Position numbers and translations under genes: made by a program. From the NCBI GenBank assembly GCA_019695185.1, contig JAIBAN010000043.1, positions 1-64,000 on the forward strand: a stretch of 64,000 nucleotides of DNA. The letters run 5' to 3'. Shown in pieces: positions 45,164 through 54,468 of the stretch (the first letter of the stretch is position 1; every line of letters begins with the position of its first letter). Under the pieces are notes generated by a model that worked only from the letters and a program-made list of their open reading frames with translations, searched no databases and was not told the origin of the DNA. Origin of the DNA: Blastocatellia bacterium. Its GTDB lineage: Bacteria > Acidobacteriota > Blastocatellia > Chloracidobacteriales > Chloracidobacteriaceae.

Positions 45164-46417
45164 ATGAAACATGCAAAGCTGAAGTCCCTACCGCAAAGTT
45201 ACGAAACCATTTTAACCAATCAGACGATTGACGAATCCGGACCCGGTACGATTGTCCGCGATTTTGAAACCTGTCTGACCTTTATCGCCGAAACCCGCTT
45301 TGAAGTCAGCAAAACCAACCAATTGTGGCCGATGACGGTTTTGCCGGACCTGAATGCCCGAATGGTGCATCCCATTACGGTCAATTTGAAACGTCCACAG
45401 CATAAATCCTACCCCACTCTGCTGGGACTTTACTTGCTGCTCAGAGCAACCCGGACGGTTCGGGTGGAGATGACAGGCAAAGCTTCCATCCTCAGACTGA
45501 ACGAACCGATGTGCCAGGTGTGGAACGACCTGAATCCCACTGAGAAATGGTTTTCCCTCTTTGAAACATGGTATCTGTGGGCCAATCCGGAAGTCATCGG
45601 AGAACGGGGCGGTTCCTGGATGCTGCCGTTTTCACAATGCGCACGCTGGTATTTTGAAATTCCAAAGACCGGTTTGGTGCCAAACTATCAGCGCGTAGGC
45701 TGGTCTTTTGGGGCTTTCCAGCCGTTTCAGGTTGCAGTGCTCTGGTTGTTTGGGCTGCTGGCGCTTGAAGAACAACCGCCGGAAGCCGAAAAAGGCTGGC
45801 AGCTTGCCAAAGTCCGGCGGACTCCACTTGGTGATGCTGTCATTGGCTATGCTGATTTTCACTGCCGGACGACACTGAATTCCGAGTTTCTTTTTGGTTT
45901 GGAAAAATTGGAAGATGCCTCCGGCCAAAGGCTGTCGCTCCAAACCGTTTTCCAGCCGCTTTTTCCTGCCTGGGAACGTACCTTGGTCGAACCCTGCCCG
46001 GTCGGATTTCGCCCAGGCACCTATCACTTCAGAGTTTCTCTTGGCCGCAAAGTCTGGCGGCTTCTGGCTGTGCCGGGCGACCTGCTGTTGGATGATTTGG
46101 CCGAGGGCATTTTGGCAGTGTTTGAATTCGACAACGACCATTTGTATGAGTTTTCCTTCCGCGACCAGTACGGTCAAACTATCAAAATTCAACATCCGGC
46201 TTGTGAAGAGTCGCCCGCGACTGACACCTTCCGGGTTGGCGAATTGCCCCTGGAGCCGGGCATGACGATGGTTTTCCTGTTTGATTTCGGCGACTGTTGG
46301 GAATTTGACATCTGCCTGGAAGCTGTCTTTCTGCCCGACCCGAATCTCACCGAAGTCACCCTGCTGGAAAGAAAAGGCAAGGCTCCCGAACAATATCCGG
46401 AATGGGGCGACTCTTAA
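45164..46417 (+). CDS. pRiA4b ORF-3-like protein
   Basis: 417 residues from the ATG at 45164, eight bases after the Uma2 stop; a longer frame from 44990 lies inside the Uma2 gene and is rejected. The C-terminal 160 residues (YHFRVSLGRKVWRLLAV, LYEFSF, MTMVFLFDFGDCWEFDI) match the plasmid pRiA4b ORF-3 fold. That fold is associated with IS1096-type passenger proteins, but many chromosomal copies exist. The N-terminal half is unlike anything I can name. No transposase is present. Confidence 0.75.
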   Translation: MKHAKLKSLPQSYETILTNQTIDESGPGTIVRDFETCLTFIAETRFEVSKTNQLWPMTVLPDLNARMVHPITVNLKRPQHKSYPTLLGLYLLLRATRTVRVEMTGKASILRLNEPMCQVWNDLNPTEKWFSLFETWYLWANPEVIGERGGSWMLPFSQCARWYFEIPKTGLVPNYQRVGWSFGAFQPFQVAVLWLFGLLALEEQPPEAEKGWQLAKVRRTPLGDAVIGYADFHCRTTLNSEFLFGLEKLEDASGQRLSLQTVFQPLFPAWERTLVEPCPVGFRPGTYHFRVSLGRKVWRLLAVPGDLLLDDLAEGILAVFEFDNDHLYEFSFRDQYGQTIKIQHPACEESPATDTFRVGELPLEPGMTMVFLFDFGDCWEFDICLEAVFLPDPNLTEVTLLERKGKAPEQYPEWGDS

Positions 46418-46450
46418 AAACTTTTTACCCAGTCAGAGCCACAAAGGAAT

Positions 46451-46486
46451 TTTACATCCTTAACATCATTTAACATCCTCTTAACC
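46451..46486. promoter_or_regulatory. TTAACA tandem repeats with near-helical period
   Basis: TTTACA at 46451, TTAACA at 46460 and 46470, and TTAACC at 46481 give steps of 9, 10 and 11 bases. Direct TTAACA-like repeats at about 10-11 bases are the form of OmpR/PhoB-family binding sites (for example PhoP boxes). They lie about 100 bases upstream of the kelch-like gene. Confidence 0.4.
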
Positions 46487-46580
46487 AACCTCCGTCTGGA
46501 ATGGCATAGAGTCGGATTACCTTTTGATTGCAACATGCAAAGGGGATTTCTGACTACAAAAAGTTGCAATGAGGTTGGTT

Positions 46581-48740
46581 ATGCACCGAGGAACACTTTT
46601 TATTATTGGATTGCTTTTTTCCTGTCTTTTCACTCCGTTTTTGAATCAACCTGGCTTTCAAAAAACGCCCTTTCCAGCAAAAGTTGAGGCCCAAACCGAG
46701 ATTCCCTGTGAGGTTTGGCGACCAACGTTTGTTTCCGACCCGATGGCTTCGCCCCAGGTGGGAGGAGGGTACGGGGCTGTCTGGACCGGCACTGAGTTGA
46801 TTGCCTGGGGCGGTAATCCGGAAGCGCCAAGCGGAAGCCGCTATAATCCGGTTTCACATACCTGGAAAGCCATGAGCCAGGTCAATGCCCCTGAAACACG
46901 GCAGGAATTTTCCGCTGTCTGGACCGGGACGGAAATGATTGTCTGGGGCGGACGGTTTCGCAGCATTGGTACCCGTAAACTGAACACCGGCGGGCGTTAT
47001 AACCCGGTTTCCGATACCTGGACCCCAACTTCGACCGTCAATGCACCGGAGCCACGCCAGGACCATTCCGCTGTCTGGACCGGCACGGAAATGATTGTTT
47101 GGGGCGGGATTGTGAATGGTTTTCCCACCGGAGGAAAATACAATCCGACAACTGATACCTGGACGCCCATCAACGAAACCGGGGCTCCGCCCTTGCGCGA
47201 CTCACATTTTTCCATGTGGACCGGAAAAGAAATGTTGATTTGGGGTACCCAGGAACAGCTTTCCATGACCGGTGGCCGCTATGACCCGGCCAGCAACACC
47301 TGGAAACCCATCAGTTTCACCAATGCGCCAACGATGCGGACAGGGGCTTCGGTTACCTGGACCGGTACAGAAATGATTGTCTGGGGCGGCTATGACCGGG
47401 TGAACCAGAAATACCTGAATACCGGCAGCCGTTACGATCCGGGAACAGACCGATGGCTTCCGATGACACTGGAAAACGCGCTGCCTCCCGGTTCTTATTA
47501 TTTTGCCGTTTGGATGGGAACAGGCTTGTTGGTAGTGGGGCCGCAGTCGCCAAATGTGGCAATGTATCTGCCGACCGCTGACCAGTGGGTGTCCATTTCC
47601 TACGACCCGGCACTCTCTTATTATCATGGGGGAATACCCATTTGGACCGGGAAAGAGGTTTTATTCGGCACCTGGAACATGGTTCATTACAACCCGCAAA
47701 CCGACCGTTGGAAGGTGGTGCGAGTGACTAATGAAGCACCCGGAGCCATGTTGTGGCATACGGCGGTGTGGAGTGGGGCGGAAATGATTGTTTGGGGACA
47801 TCTCAACGGTAAGCGCTACGACCCGGTGGCCAATCGTTGGAAACTCATGAGCGAGGTTGATGCCCCTTCCCAGCGGTGGCGTCACACGGCCATCTGGACC
47901 GGCACGGAAATGATAGTCTGGGGCGGGGTCCTCACACAACAGGCTGGAAACACCGGAGCGCGTTACAATCCTGCCACGGATACCTGGACTCCCATGAGCC
48001 GGAAAGGCGCGCCGTTGCCCCGCTTTTTCCATAGTGCTGTCTGGACCGGGCATAAGATGATTGTCTGGGGTGGGGTTTTCTTTCCCAATTACCCAAGCGG
48101 GTTTGAAGCAATATTTCGGAATGATGGTGGAATCTATGACCCGCAAACCGATACCTGGGAGCCTTTGGGGGCAACCCCGTTGCTTGAGGAGCGCAGTGAG
48201 CATTTGGCTGTGTGGACGGGAACGGAAATGATTATCTTTGGCGGGAACAACTATTCCAAGCATCTGTTGCCAAACGGAGCCCGGTACAATCCGGAAACCC
48301 ATACCTGGCTTCCGCTGCCAACGGAAAATGCTCCGGATGATCAGATGACCGGTGTTTGGACCGGAAAAGAGCTGATTCTGGTCGGGTCCCATCGAATTTT
48401 TGTCCCTCCGGACCGGCAAATCAGCGTTTTTACTGGCAGGCGCTACAATCCTGAAGAGGACGTTTGGCACAGCATCAACGTGGAGGGAATTCCGGAAAGG
48501 GTTTCCGGCTACGTTTCTGCGGTGTGGACCGGCACGGAAATGGTGGTTGGAACAGATGTGGCTTACAATCCGGTGACGGACCGCTGGCGCAGCCTTTCAC
48601 CTATCAATTTTGAACGCGGGGTTGCAGCGTTTCCCTCGATTTGGACCGGCAGCGAGGTCATTATCTGGGGTGGCGGTCATCCGCTTGAACCGGACCTTCG
48701 GGTACGAACCGGCGGACGCTATCGTCCCTGCCCGGATTGA
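46581..48740 (+). CDS. secreted kelch-like beta-propeller protein
   Basis: 719 residues from the ATG at 46581, with GAGG six bases upstream; the ATG at 46569 has no site. After a signal peptide (about 1-36), some thirteen repeats of about 45-50 residues follow the pattern AVWTGTEMIVWGG and YNPATDTWTPM, the kelch signature. The propeller probably binds carbohydrate or protein at the surface. The gene follows an accessory block of TonB-like, Uma2 and pRiA4b genes and is preceded by TTAACA repeats. Confidence 0.9.
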   Translation: MHRGTLFIIGLLFSCLFTPFLNQPGFQKTPFPAKVEAQTEIPCEVWRPTFVSDPMASPQVGGGYGAVWTGTELIAWGGNPEAPSGSRYNPVSHTWKAMSQVNAPETRQEFSAVWTGTEMIVWGGRFRSIGTRKLNTGGRYNPVSDTWTPTSTVNAPEPRQDHSAVWTGTEMIVWGGIVNGFPTGGKYNPTTDTWTPINETGAPPLRDSHFSMWTGKEMLIWGTQEQLSMTGGRYDPASNTWKPISFTNAPTMRTGASVTWTGTEMIVWGGYDRVNQKYLNTGSRYDPGTDRWLPMTLENALPPGSYYFAVWMGTGLLVVGPQSPNVAMYLPTADQWVSISYDPALSYYHGGIPIWTGKEVLFGTWNMVHYNPQTDRWKVVRVTNEAPGAMLWHTAVWSGAEMIVWGHLNGKRYDPVANRWKLMSEVDAPSQRWRHTAIWTGTEMIVWGGVLTQQAGNTGARYNPATDTWTPMSRKGAPLPRFFHSAVWTGHKMIVWGGVFFPNYPSGFEAIFRNDGGIYDPQTDTWEPLGATPLLEERSEHLAVWTGTEMIIFGGNNYSKHLLPNGARYNPETHTWLPLPTENAPDDQMTGVWTGKELILVGSHRIFVPPDRQISVFTGRRYNPEEDVWHSINVEGIPERVSGYVSAVWTGTEMVVGTDVAYNPVTDRWRSLSPINFERGVAAFPSIWTGSEVIIWGGGHPLEPDLRVRTGGRYRPCPD

Positions 48741-48803
48741 TTGGGCTCCGGTCTTTCAGGGATTTTTGCAGGCTGGTTTCCCGTTCAGTCTCTCAGTCCT
48801 GCT

Positions 48804-50747
48804 TCAGGCCGGTTCAATCCAGCGTTCGTACCACAAACTGAGATTCAACAGGCCCCAGAGGTGGAAACTATAGTCCATTTTCCCCGCCTTGTGTTCGGCC
48901 AGCAGCCGTTCAATCTCGCGGTAGTCAAAGAAATTTCGTTTTCGCAGCCGTGAGTTGAGGATGTGGTCTTCCAGTTGCTGGCCGAAACCGGCCATGAACC
49001 ATTCTTTAATGGGCAGGCCGAAGCCCTGTTTTTTACGGTAAATGATGTTGTCGGGCAGGATGCCTTCGAGAGCTTTTTTGAGGATGTATTTCGTCTCGCC
49101 GTTCTTGTATTTGAGACTGCGCGGAATCGTCATGGCAAATTCCACCAGGTGGTGGTCCAGAAACGGCACGCGGGCTTCGATGGAGGTCGCCATGGTGATT
49201 TTGTCCACCCGCATCAGCAACAGTTCGGCCAGCCGCAGTTTGAGGTCCATGTAGGTCATCCGCTCCAGAAAATCCCCATCGGGTTTGCGGCTGTCGAAGC
49301 GGTCGAAAATCTCCCGCACAACCTGGTGGGATGACACTCCGTTCATCCGCTTTTGAAAATCCCGTGAGAGCAGGCGGTTTTTGCTCACCTCGTCATAAAC
49401 CACGGTGCCGCCCCAGAAAAGTTCTTCGCCATCACCCCAGCGGCGGACCAAATCCGGCAGGAGCTTTTTCCCACGGGTCATCAGATTGCGGGCGGCAAAG
49501 TCGCTGAAGGGAGCGGCGGCGGCGGCCAGGCCGCGCTTGACGCCGTTGGGCAGCCGCTCCAGTTGGCCCCAGCCTTTTTCATAGATTTTCAGGAAATCCA
49601 CATAATTCGGATAACCGCAGAAAATTTCGTCCGAACCTTCGCCCACCTGCACCACAATCGTCCCGCTGTCGCGCACCAGTTTCGAGACGTAATAGAGCGG
49701 CACGCAGACCGGGTCGGCAATCGGTTCGTCCTGATGGAAAATCAGTTCCGGCAGAAAGGAAACGACTTCCTCCGGTCCAATCAGAACCTCGTGGTGGCGG
49801 GTGGCGAAATGCTGGGAAATCTGCCGGGCATACTGGAGTTCGTTATACTGCTCCAGTCCATGAAAGCCGACCGTAAAGGTCCGCACCGGTTCGTCGGAGC
49901 AAGCCGCCATGAGGGCGACGTTGGCGCTTGAATCCACGCCACCGCTCAGAAAAACACCAAACGGAACATCCGACATCATCCGTTTTTCGACGGCTTTGGT
50001 GAGCAAATCACGGATGCGCTCAATACATTCGGCTTCGTCGGGAGGCTGGGCCGGAGTGGCGACAATGGCGTCCCAGTAGCGTTCAATCCGGATGCCCTCC
50101 CGGTTGCAAATCAGCATGTGGCCCGGTGGGAGTTTCTGGATTCCTTTGAACAGGGTTTGCGGCGAAGGCGTCGTGAAAAAAGTCAGGTAATGGTACAGCG
50201 CGGTTTCGTCCACGTCGCGGGAAACCGCCGGGTGTTCCAGAATGGCCTTGATTTCCGAGCCGAAAATCAGCCGTCCGTCAACAATCGTGTAATAGAGTGG
50301 TTTGACGCCAATCCGGTCACGGACCAGCACCAGTTCCTCTTTGATGGAATGCCAGAGCGCCATCCCAAACATGCCCTGAAGCGGCTCAACAAATTCGTAG
50401 CCGCGTTCCTCAAACAAGTGAATGATGGTTTCCGTGTCGGATTCCGATTTGTATACATGACCTTGGGCAATCAGTCCGGGGCGCAGGCTGCGGTGGTTGT
50501 AGATTTCGCCGTTGTAGGCAATCCAGACGGTGCCGTCTTCGTTCGTCATTGGCTGATTGCCTGCCGGTGACAGGTCAACAATCGCCAACCGCCGGAAGCC
50601 AAGGCCGACTTTCCGGTCCGGGCTGATGTAATTTCCGGCGCTGTCCGGGCCGCGATGCTCCATTGCGTCGCGCATCCGGGTGAGAACGGTTTCGGTTACC
50701 TCGCCGGAAGTCCGGCCAAATTCATAAATTCCGCAAATTCCACACAT
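48804..50747 (-). CDS. asnB: glutamine-hydrolysing asparagine synthetase
   Basis: 647 residues. Class II glutaminase N-terminus (MCGICG, Cys2 nucleophile) and a synthetase domain with the pyrophosphate loop LSGGVDSS. Converts aspartate plus glutamine to asparagine. Some AsnB-type proteins act in cell-envelope or secondary pathways rather than asparagine supply, so the role is probable. No ribosome site is visible before the ATG at 50747, because a GGGTTCA array begins six bases away. Confidence 0.95.
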   Translation of the reverse strand: MCGICGIYEFGRTSGEVTETVLTRMRDAMEHRGPDSAGNYISPDRKVGLGFRRLAIVDLSPAGNQPMTNEDGTVWIAYNGEIYNHRSLRPGLIAQGHVYKSESDTETIIHLFEERGYEFVEPLQGMFGMALWHSIKEELVLVRDRIGVKPLYYTIVDGRLIFGSEIKAILEHPAVSRDVDETALYHYLTFFTTPSPQTLFKGIQKLPPGHMLICNREGIRIERYWDAIVATPAQPPDEAECIERIRDLLTKAVEKRMMSDVPFGVFLSGGVDSSANVALMAACSDEPVRTFTVGFHGLEQYNELQYARQISQHFATRHHEVLIGPEEVVSFLPELIFHQDEPIADPVCVPLYYVSKLVRDSGTIVVQVGEGSDEIFCGYPNYVDFLKIYEKGWGQLERLPNGVKRGLAAAAAPFSDFAARNLMTRGKKLLPDLVRRWGDGEELFWGGTVVYDEVSKNRLLSRDFQKRMNGVSSHQVVREIFDRFDSRKPDGDFLERMTYMDLKLRLAELLLMRVDKITMATSIEARVPFLDHHLVEFAMTIPRSLKYKNGETKYILKKALEGILPDNIIYRKKQGFGLPIKEWFMAGFGQQLEDHILNSRLRKRNFFDYREIERLLAEHKAGKMDYSFHLWGLLNLSLWYERWIEPA

Positions 50748-50753
50748 AAGAGC

Positions 50754-50900
50754 AGGGTTCAGGGTTCAGGGTTCAGGGTTCAGGGTCCAGGGTTCAGGGT
50801 TCAGGGTTCAGGGTTTTCGAATACCGGAAATCTGGGTTGGACTTGGGTTTGAATTCTCAATTCTCAATTCTCAATTCTCAATTAAAAAGACCCTGAACCC
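50754..50900. repeat. composite heptamer region between asnB and rsmI
   Basis: GGGTTCA array (50754..50816, about nine units), then a 34-base spacer, a TCAATTC array (50852..50882, about four units) and a single CCCTGAACCCTA remnant (50889..50902). The remnant supplies part of the rsmI stop codon. Confidence 0.93.
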
Positions 50901-51730
50901 TATTTCTTGATCCACTGATTGTACACCTCCCGTTTGGAAATGCCACGCTCCTGCGAAACCAGTTTGATGGCGGCGTTGGCGCTGATGCCCCGTTCCTGCA
51001 TGAGGGTTTCGATGCGGGCCAGCAAGGTCTCGGATTCGGTCTGGGTTGCGGGTGCTGGTTCGACCGGGTTGTATCCGGCAATCAGGAGGACAAATTCGCC
51101 GCGCGGCTCGTGTGTCTCGAAATGGTGCATCAGTTCCTTGAGTGGCAGGCGCAGATACTGCTCAAAGTGCTTGGAAAGCTCGCGGGCCACGGTTGCCTGC
51201 CGGTTTCCCAAAACTTCCAGGGCGTCTCTCAGACATTCATGGATGCGGTGTGGGGCTTCATAAAAAACCAGTGTGGCTTCAATTTGGGCCAGTTGCTGCA
51301 AGGCATTGTGCCGGGCCTGTTTTTTGGCTGGCAGAAATCCGGCAAAGTAAAAACTTTCCGTGTTCATTCCCGATGCTGCCAAAGCTGCCACAAAGGCACA
51401 GGGACCGGGCAAGGCCGTTACTGGAAAGCCTGCGGTTACTGCCGCCCGGACAATCACTGCGCCAGGGTCGGAAATGCCGGGCATACCGGCATCACTCACA
51501 ATTGCAACCGACTGGTTTTGTTGTAACCGTTCCAGAATCAAGGCCACCCGGTCGTGTTCGTTATGTTCGTGATAGCTGATGGTGGGAGTGTCCAAATTAT
51601 AGTGATTGAGCAGTTTTCGGGTGTGGCGCGTATCTTCGCAGGCAATCAGAGCCACTTCTTTGAGCACCCGCAACGCCCGCAGGGTGATGTCTTCGAGGTT
51701 ACCAATCGGGGTTGGGACGAGATAAAGCAT
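50900..51730 (-). CDS. rsmI: 16S rRNA 2'-O-ribose methyltransferase (C1402)
   Basis: 276 residues, a normal RsmI length. SAM-dependent methylation of 16S rRNA C1402. Motifs: VPTPIGNLEDIT at the start, IACEDTRHTRKLL, SDAGMPGISDPG and ALPGPCAF. The C-terminal extension (about 230-276) is an extra helical region. Confidence 0.96.
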   Translation of the reverse strand: MLYLVPTPIGNLEDITLRALRVLKEVALIACEDTRHTRKLLNHYNLDTPTISYHEHNEHDRVALILERLQQNQSVAIVSDAGMPGISDPGAVIVRAAVTAGFPVTALPGPCAFVAALAASGMNTESFYFAGFLPAKKQARHNALQQLAQIEATLVFYEAPHRIHECLRDALEVLGNRQATVARELSKHFEQYLRLPLKELMHHFETHEPRGEFVLLIAGYNPVEPAPATQTESETLLARIETLMQERGISANAAIKLVSQERGISKREVYNQWIKK

Positions 51731-51764
51731 GAAAAAGGGAACTGAGGACTGAAGCTAAAGTTTT

Positions 51765-51882
51765 GAGTTCCGCCTTCAGGCGGAGGCTCTGAGTTCCGCG
51801 TTTACGCGGCTGAATGTTTTCTTCCTTTTCGGGAAAACAACCTGAAGGTTGTCATCCAAACTGCCGCCTGAAGGCGGAACTC
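51765..51882. repeat. mosaic palindromic repeat element, copy 2
   Basis: Same palindrome modules as copy 1 in a different order: CCGCCTTCAGGCGG (51770), CCGCGTTTACGCGG (51796), CAACCTGAAGGTTG (51838) and CCGCCTGAAGGCGG (51864). A 45-base stretch (51838..51882) is the exact reverse complement of 20960..21004, and a 22-base stretch (51791..51812) of copy 1's P2 module. It ends 16 bases before the phosphatase stop codon. Confidence 0.93.
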
Positions 51883-51897
51883 AAAACGCAAAACTGT

Positions 51898-52332
51898 TCA
51901 GGTAAGCGCCAATGAGGCTGCCGGTAGGGTTTCCAGGTAGGCCGCAAAATTCTCATTAAACAAGGCACCGGGCCGGATGCTGCGCAAATGGTCAATCGCT
52001 TCTCTGCCGCTCATGCCGAGGTAGGTCAATGCAACCCCCATGACGAGGCAGGAACGATTGAACCCCATCTGGCAATGAACCAGGACCGTTTCCGAGCGGG
52101 AAAGGTTGGCGACCATGTGGCTGATGGCATGGAGCTTGTCCAAATCCGGCAACTGCTCGTCATAAATTGGATAATAGACATACAGGAAGTGGTCGGGTTT
52201 GGTGGGAACGTTGTCAATCAGTCCATCCATATCCACGATCACTGTAATCCGGCGGTTTTCAATACCATGCCAGTCGTCAATGTCAGAAGAAACGAACAAT
52301 GTGGCGTCAGCGTTGATTTGAAAAAAATCCAT
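51898..52332 (-). CDS. dual-specificity/tyrosine phosphatase-like protein
   Basis: 144 residues with the cysteine-phosphatase P-loop HCQMGFNRSC (Cys87, Arg93) and a candidate general-acid aspartate near 63 in LPDLDKLH. Compact DSP-like fold. Its gene lies 24 bases after the TMTC-like gene on the same strand, so the two are likely co-transcribed. Substrate unknown; two Ser/Thr kinases are encoded nearby but on the other strand. Confidence 0.9.
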   Translation of the reverse strand: MDFFQINADATLFVSSDIDDWHGIENRRITVIVDMDGLIDNVPTKPDHFLYVYYPIYDEQLPDLDKLHAISHMVANLSRSETVLVHCQMGFNRSCLVMGVALTYLGMSGREAIDHLRSIRPGALFNENFAAYLETLPAASLALT

Positions 52333-52356
52333 TGAGGTTGCGTTCCTTGGAGAAAG

Positions 52357-54210
52357 TTACGGAGCGGGTATGTGCAGGCGGTCAAGTTTGGCCTGTGCTT
52401 CAGCTTTGTTTTGGGGGTCAATCACCATGAAAGCCCGATAGGTACGGGCTGCGGTTGCCTGGTCGCCGGTGGCTGCTGCCACATCCCCAAGCAGCATCCA
52501 GTAGGCTGGCTTGTTGGTTTCCTGCGCGATGGCAATTTCAATGAACCGTTTGCTTTTTGCCGGTTGGTTGAGCAGAAAAAGAACCATGCTGTACAGGTAA
52601 CATCGTTGATGGTCAGTCGTGAAATTCGGGTCGTAGGTTTCGGCATAGGCCAAAGTCCGGGCCACATCAACAAACCGTTGCTGTCGGTTGTAAGCAGTGG
52701 CCAGAATATACCGATACCCAAGCTCCCTGGGACGCAATTGCAGAATACGCTCCAATTGAAGGATTTCCAGGTCATAGCGCTGTTGGTCCCGGTAAACTTG
52801 AGAGAGGTTCCCCAAAGCAAAGATATTGTTGGGATGGTAGTGCAAAATATTCCGGTAGAGGGCCTCGTCATTTTTCCAGACCGGAATCAATGGCAGATTC
52901 AGCAATGCCAACACCAAACAACCTGCCAAAGCCAGCAGCAGGGGGTTCCGGTAAGGTGGGACCAGCACTTTCGGGGAACTGCCGACCGGAGGCACTGGTT
53001 CGTTCGGTTCCAGGTTCCATTGCTGGTCAGCACGTCCGCGCACCAGCCAGCCAACCAGAAAGCTAAACCCCAAGGAAGGCAGGAACAGATAGCGGTCATG
53101 CAGAAATTCACCGTTGCGAAAATGCCAAATCAATAAGGCCGGGAGGAGCGGAAGTACGGTCCAGAGGGCGAAAACCCAGGCATTCCGGCGGCGGCGGGTC
53201 AGTATCAGGAACCCGCTTCCACCCAGCAGCAGCAGCAACAACGGCAGCCAAAACCAGAGGTTGGTCAATGAAGTGACATACCCAAGTTCATATTCCAGGC
53301 GGAGGTTGACCGGCCAGACCAACAGTTTGAGATAGGTCAGCAGGATCAACGGAGCCGTGCAAAAAACCGTTTCTGAATTCAATTCCGGTTGGCCCACCAG
53401 TGGTTCCGGAATGACAATTTTATGAATAACCAGGTACACTGAGGTAATGGCGATATGAGGCAGGAGCAAGCGGAATGTGGTTCCCAGTCGTTTCCACCAG
53501 GCAGGGGGCATGCCCGGTGCCGGTGCCAGGCATTCGTAGATAAACCACATCGGCCCCCAAAAAACGGCAAACTCTTTCGTTAACAGCGCCAGGAGCAGAG
53601 TTCCAGCCGAAAGCCAGCCAAACCAAAGTTGTTTCGGCAGGGAACGGTCCCGGACCCAGGCATTGCGCGAATGTAGATACAGTGCCGAGGCAATCGTGAA
53701 AAAAATCATGACCAGGGGGTCGCAGATGGCGGCAATCCAGCTTCCAACCTCGACATGGGTTGGGTGCCAGGCAAAAACCATGGTGGCGATGATCTGCGCC
53801 GGATTGCGCCCCAAAACCATTCCGGCCAGCCACCACACACATCCTATCGAGACCAAGTACGCCGCCAATGTTGTGAAATGCCACCCCAAGGGCTGTTGGC
53901 CAAATAAGCCATAATTGGCTGTAAACCAGACCAGATATAAGGGGCGGTAGGAATTGGTGACCCCATAACCTTCCTGGCCTGCCCATACATGAGCGGAAAA
54001 CGCCTTGTCAATATTTGACCAGGAACGGATATTCAGGTTTTGTTTGATTTGCAAATGATCGTCAAACACGAAATCAAACGATAGTGTCTGCCCATAGAGT
54101 GCGATTGTGAAGCAGAGGATACCAAGCAGCCAGAGCCAGCCCGGATTTTGGCAGGTGGCTGCTAGGCGATGCAGAAAAGTGGGTGATGCCTGAGGAGACT
54201 GAGCGTTCAA
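52357..54210 (-). CDS. TMTC-like membrane protein with C-terminal TPRs
   Basis: 617 residues from a TTG at 54210; no earlier ATG exists in frame. About ten membrane segments with a first-loop FVFDDHLQI acidic pair, then a soluble C-terminal region (about 440-610) with TPR units (ALGNLSQVYRDQQRYDLEIL and others). This is the layout of TMTC/PMT-type glycosyltransferase-like proteins, which add mannose to proteins in animals. Bacterial members are not characterised. A glycosyltransferase role is inferred. Confidence 0.82.
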   Translation of the reverse strand: MNAQSPQASPTFLHRLAATCQNPGWLWLLGILCFTIALYGQTLSFDFVFDDHLQIKQNLNIRSWSNIDKAFSAHVWAGQEGYGVTNSYRPLYLVWFTANYGLFGQQPLGWHFTTLAAYLVSIGCVWWLAGMVLGRNPAQIIATMVFAWHPTHVEVGSWIAAICDPLVMIFFTIASALYLHSRNAWVRDRSLPKQLWFGWLSAGTLLLALLTKEFAVFWGPMWFIYECLAPAPGMPPAWWKRLGTTFRLLLPHIAITSVYLVIHKIVIPEPLVGQPELNSETVFCTAPLILLTYLKLLVWPVNLRLEYELGYVTSLTNLWFWLPLLLLLLGGSGFLILTRRRRNAWVFALWTVLPLLPALLIWHFRNGEFLHDRYLFLPSLGFSFLVGWLVRGRADQQWNLEPNEPVPPVGSSPKVLVPPYRNPLLLALAGCLVLALLNLPLIPVWKNDEALYRNILHYHPNNIFALGNLSQVYRDQQRYDLEILQLERILQLRPRELGYRYILATAYNRQQRFVDVARTLAYAETYDPNFTTDHQRCYLYSMVLFLLNQPAKSKRFIEIAIAQETNKPAYWMLLGDVAAATGDQATAARTYRAFMVIDPQNKAEAQAKLDRLHIPAP

Positions 54211-54468
54211 GGTTTTGACCGGAGTTGGAAAAGTTCAAAGTTGAGCGTACAAACTGTGGCCACTGGTGCATCATGCCACGAATTACAGAAACCTCGCAAT
54301 CACAGCCACTTGAACTTAAACCAAGCATCCGAATGGGGATAGGAAGGGAACCCGACTGGTTTCGATGGATTTTTCGGCCAGGGCCAGTCACGAGGTGGAA
54401 GACTTTCAACCCTTTTCGTGTTACCCTGTGAGGACCAATACCATCAATTTTTACCTGATTACCGCACC

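Noticed and set aside
45164-46417. Insertion sequence inferred from the pRiA4b-ORF3 fold
   Set aside because: No transposase, terminal inverted repeats or target duplication are visible around it.
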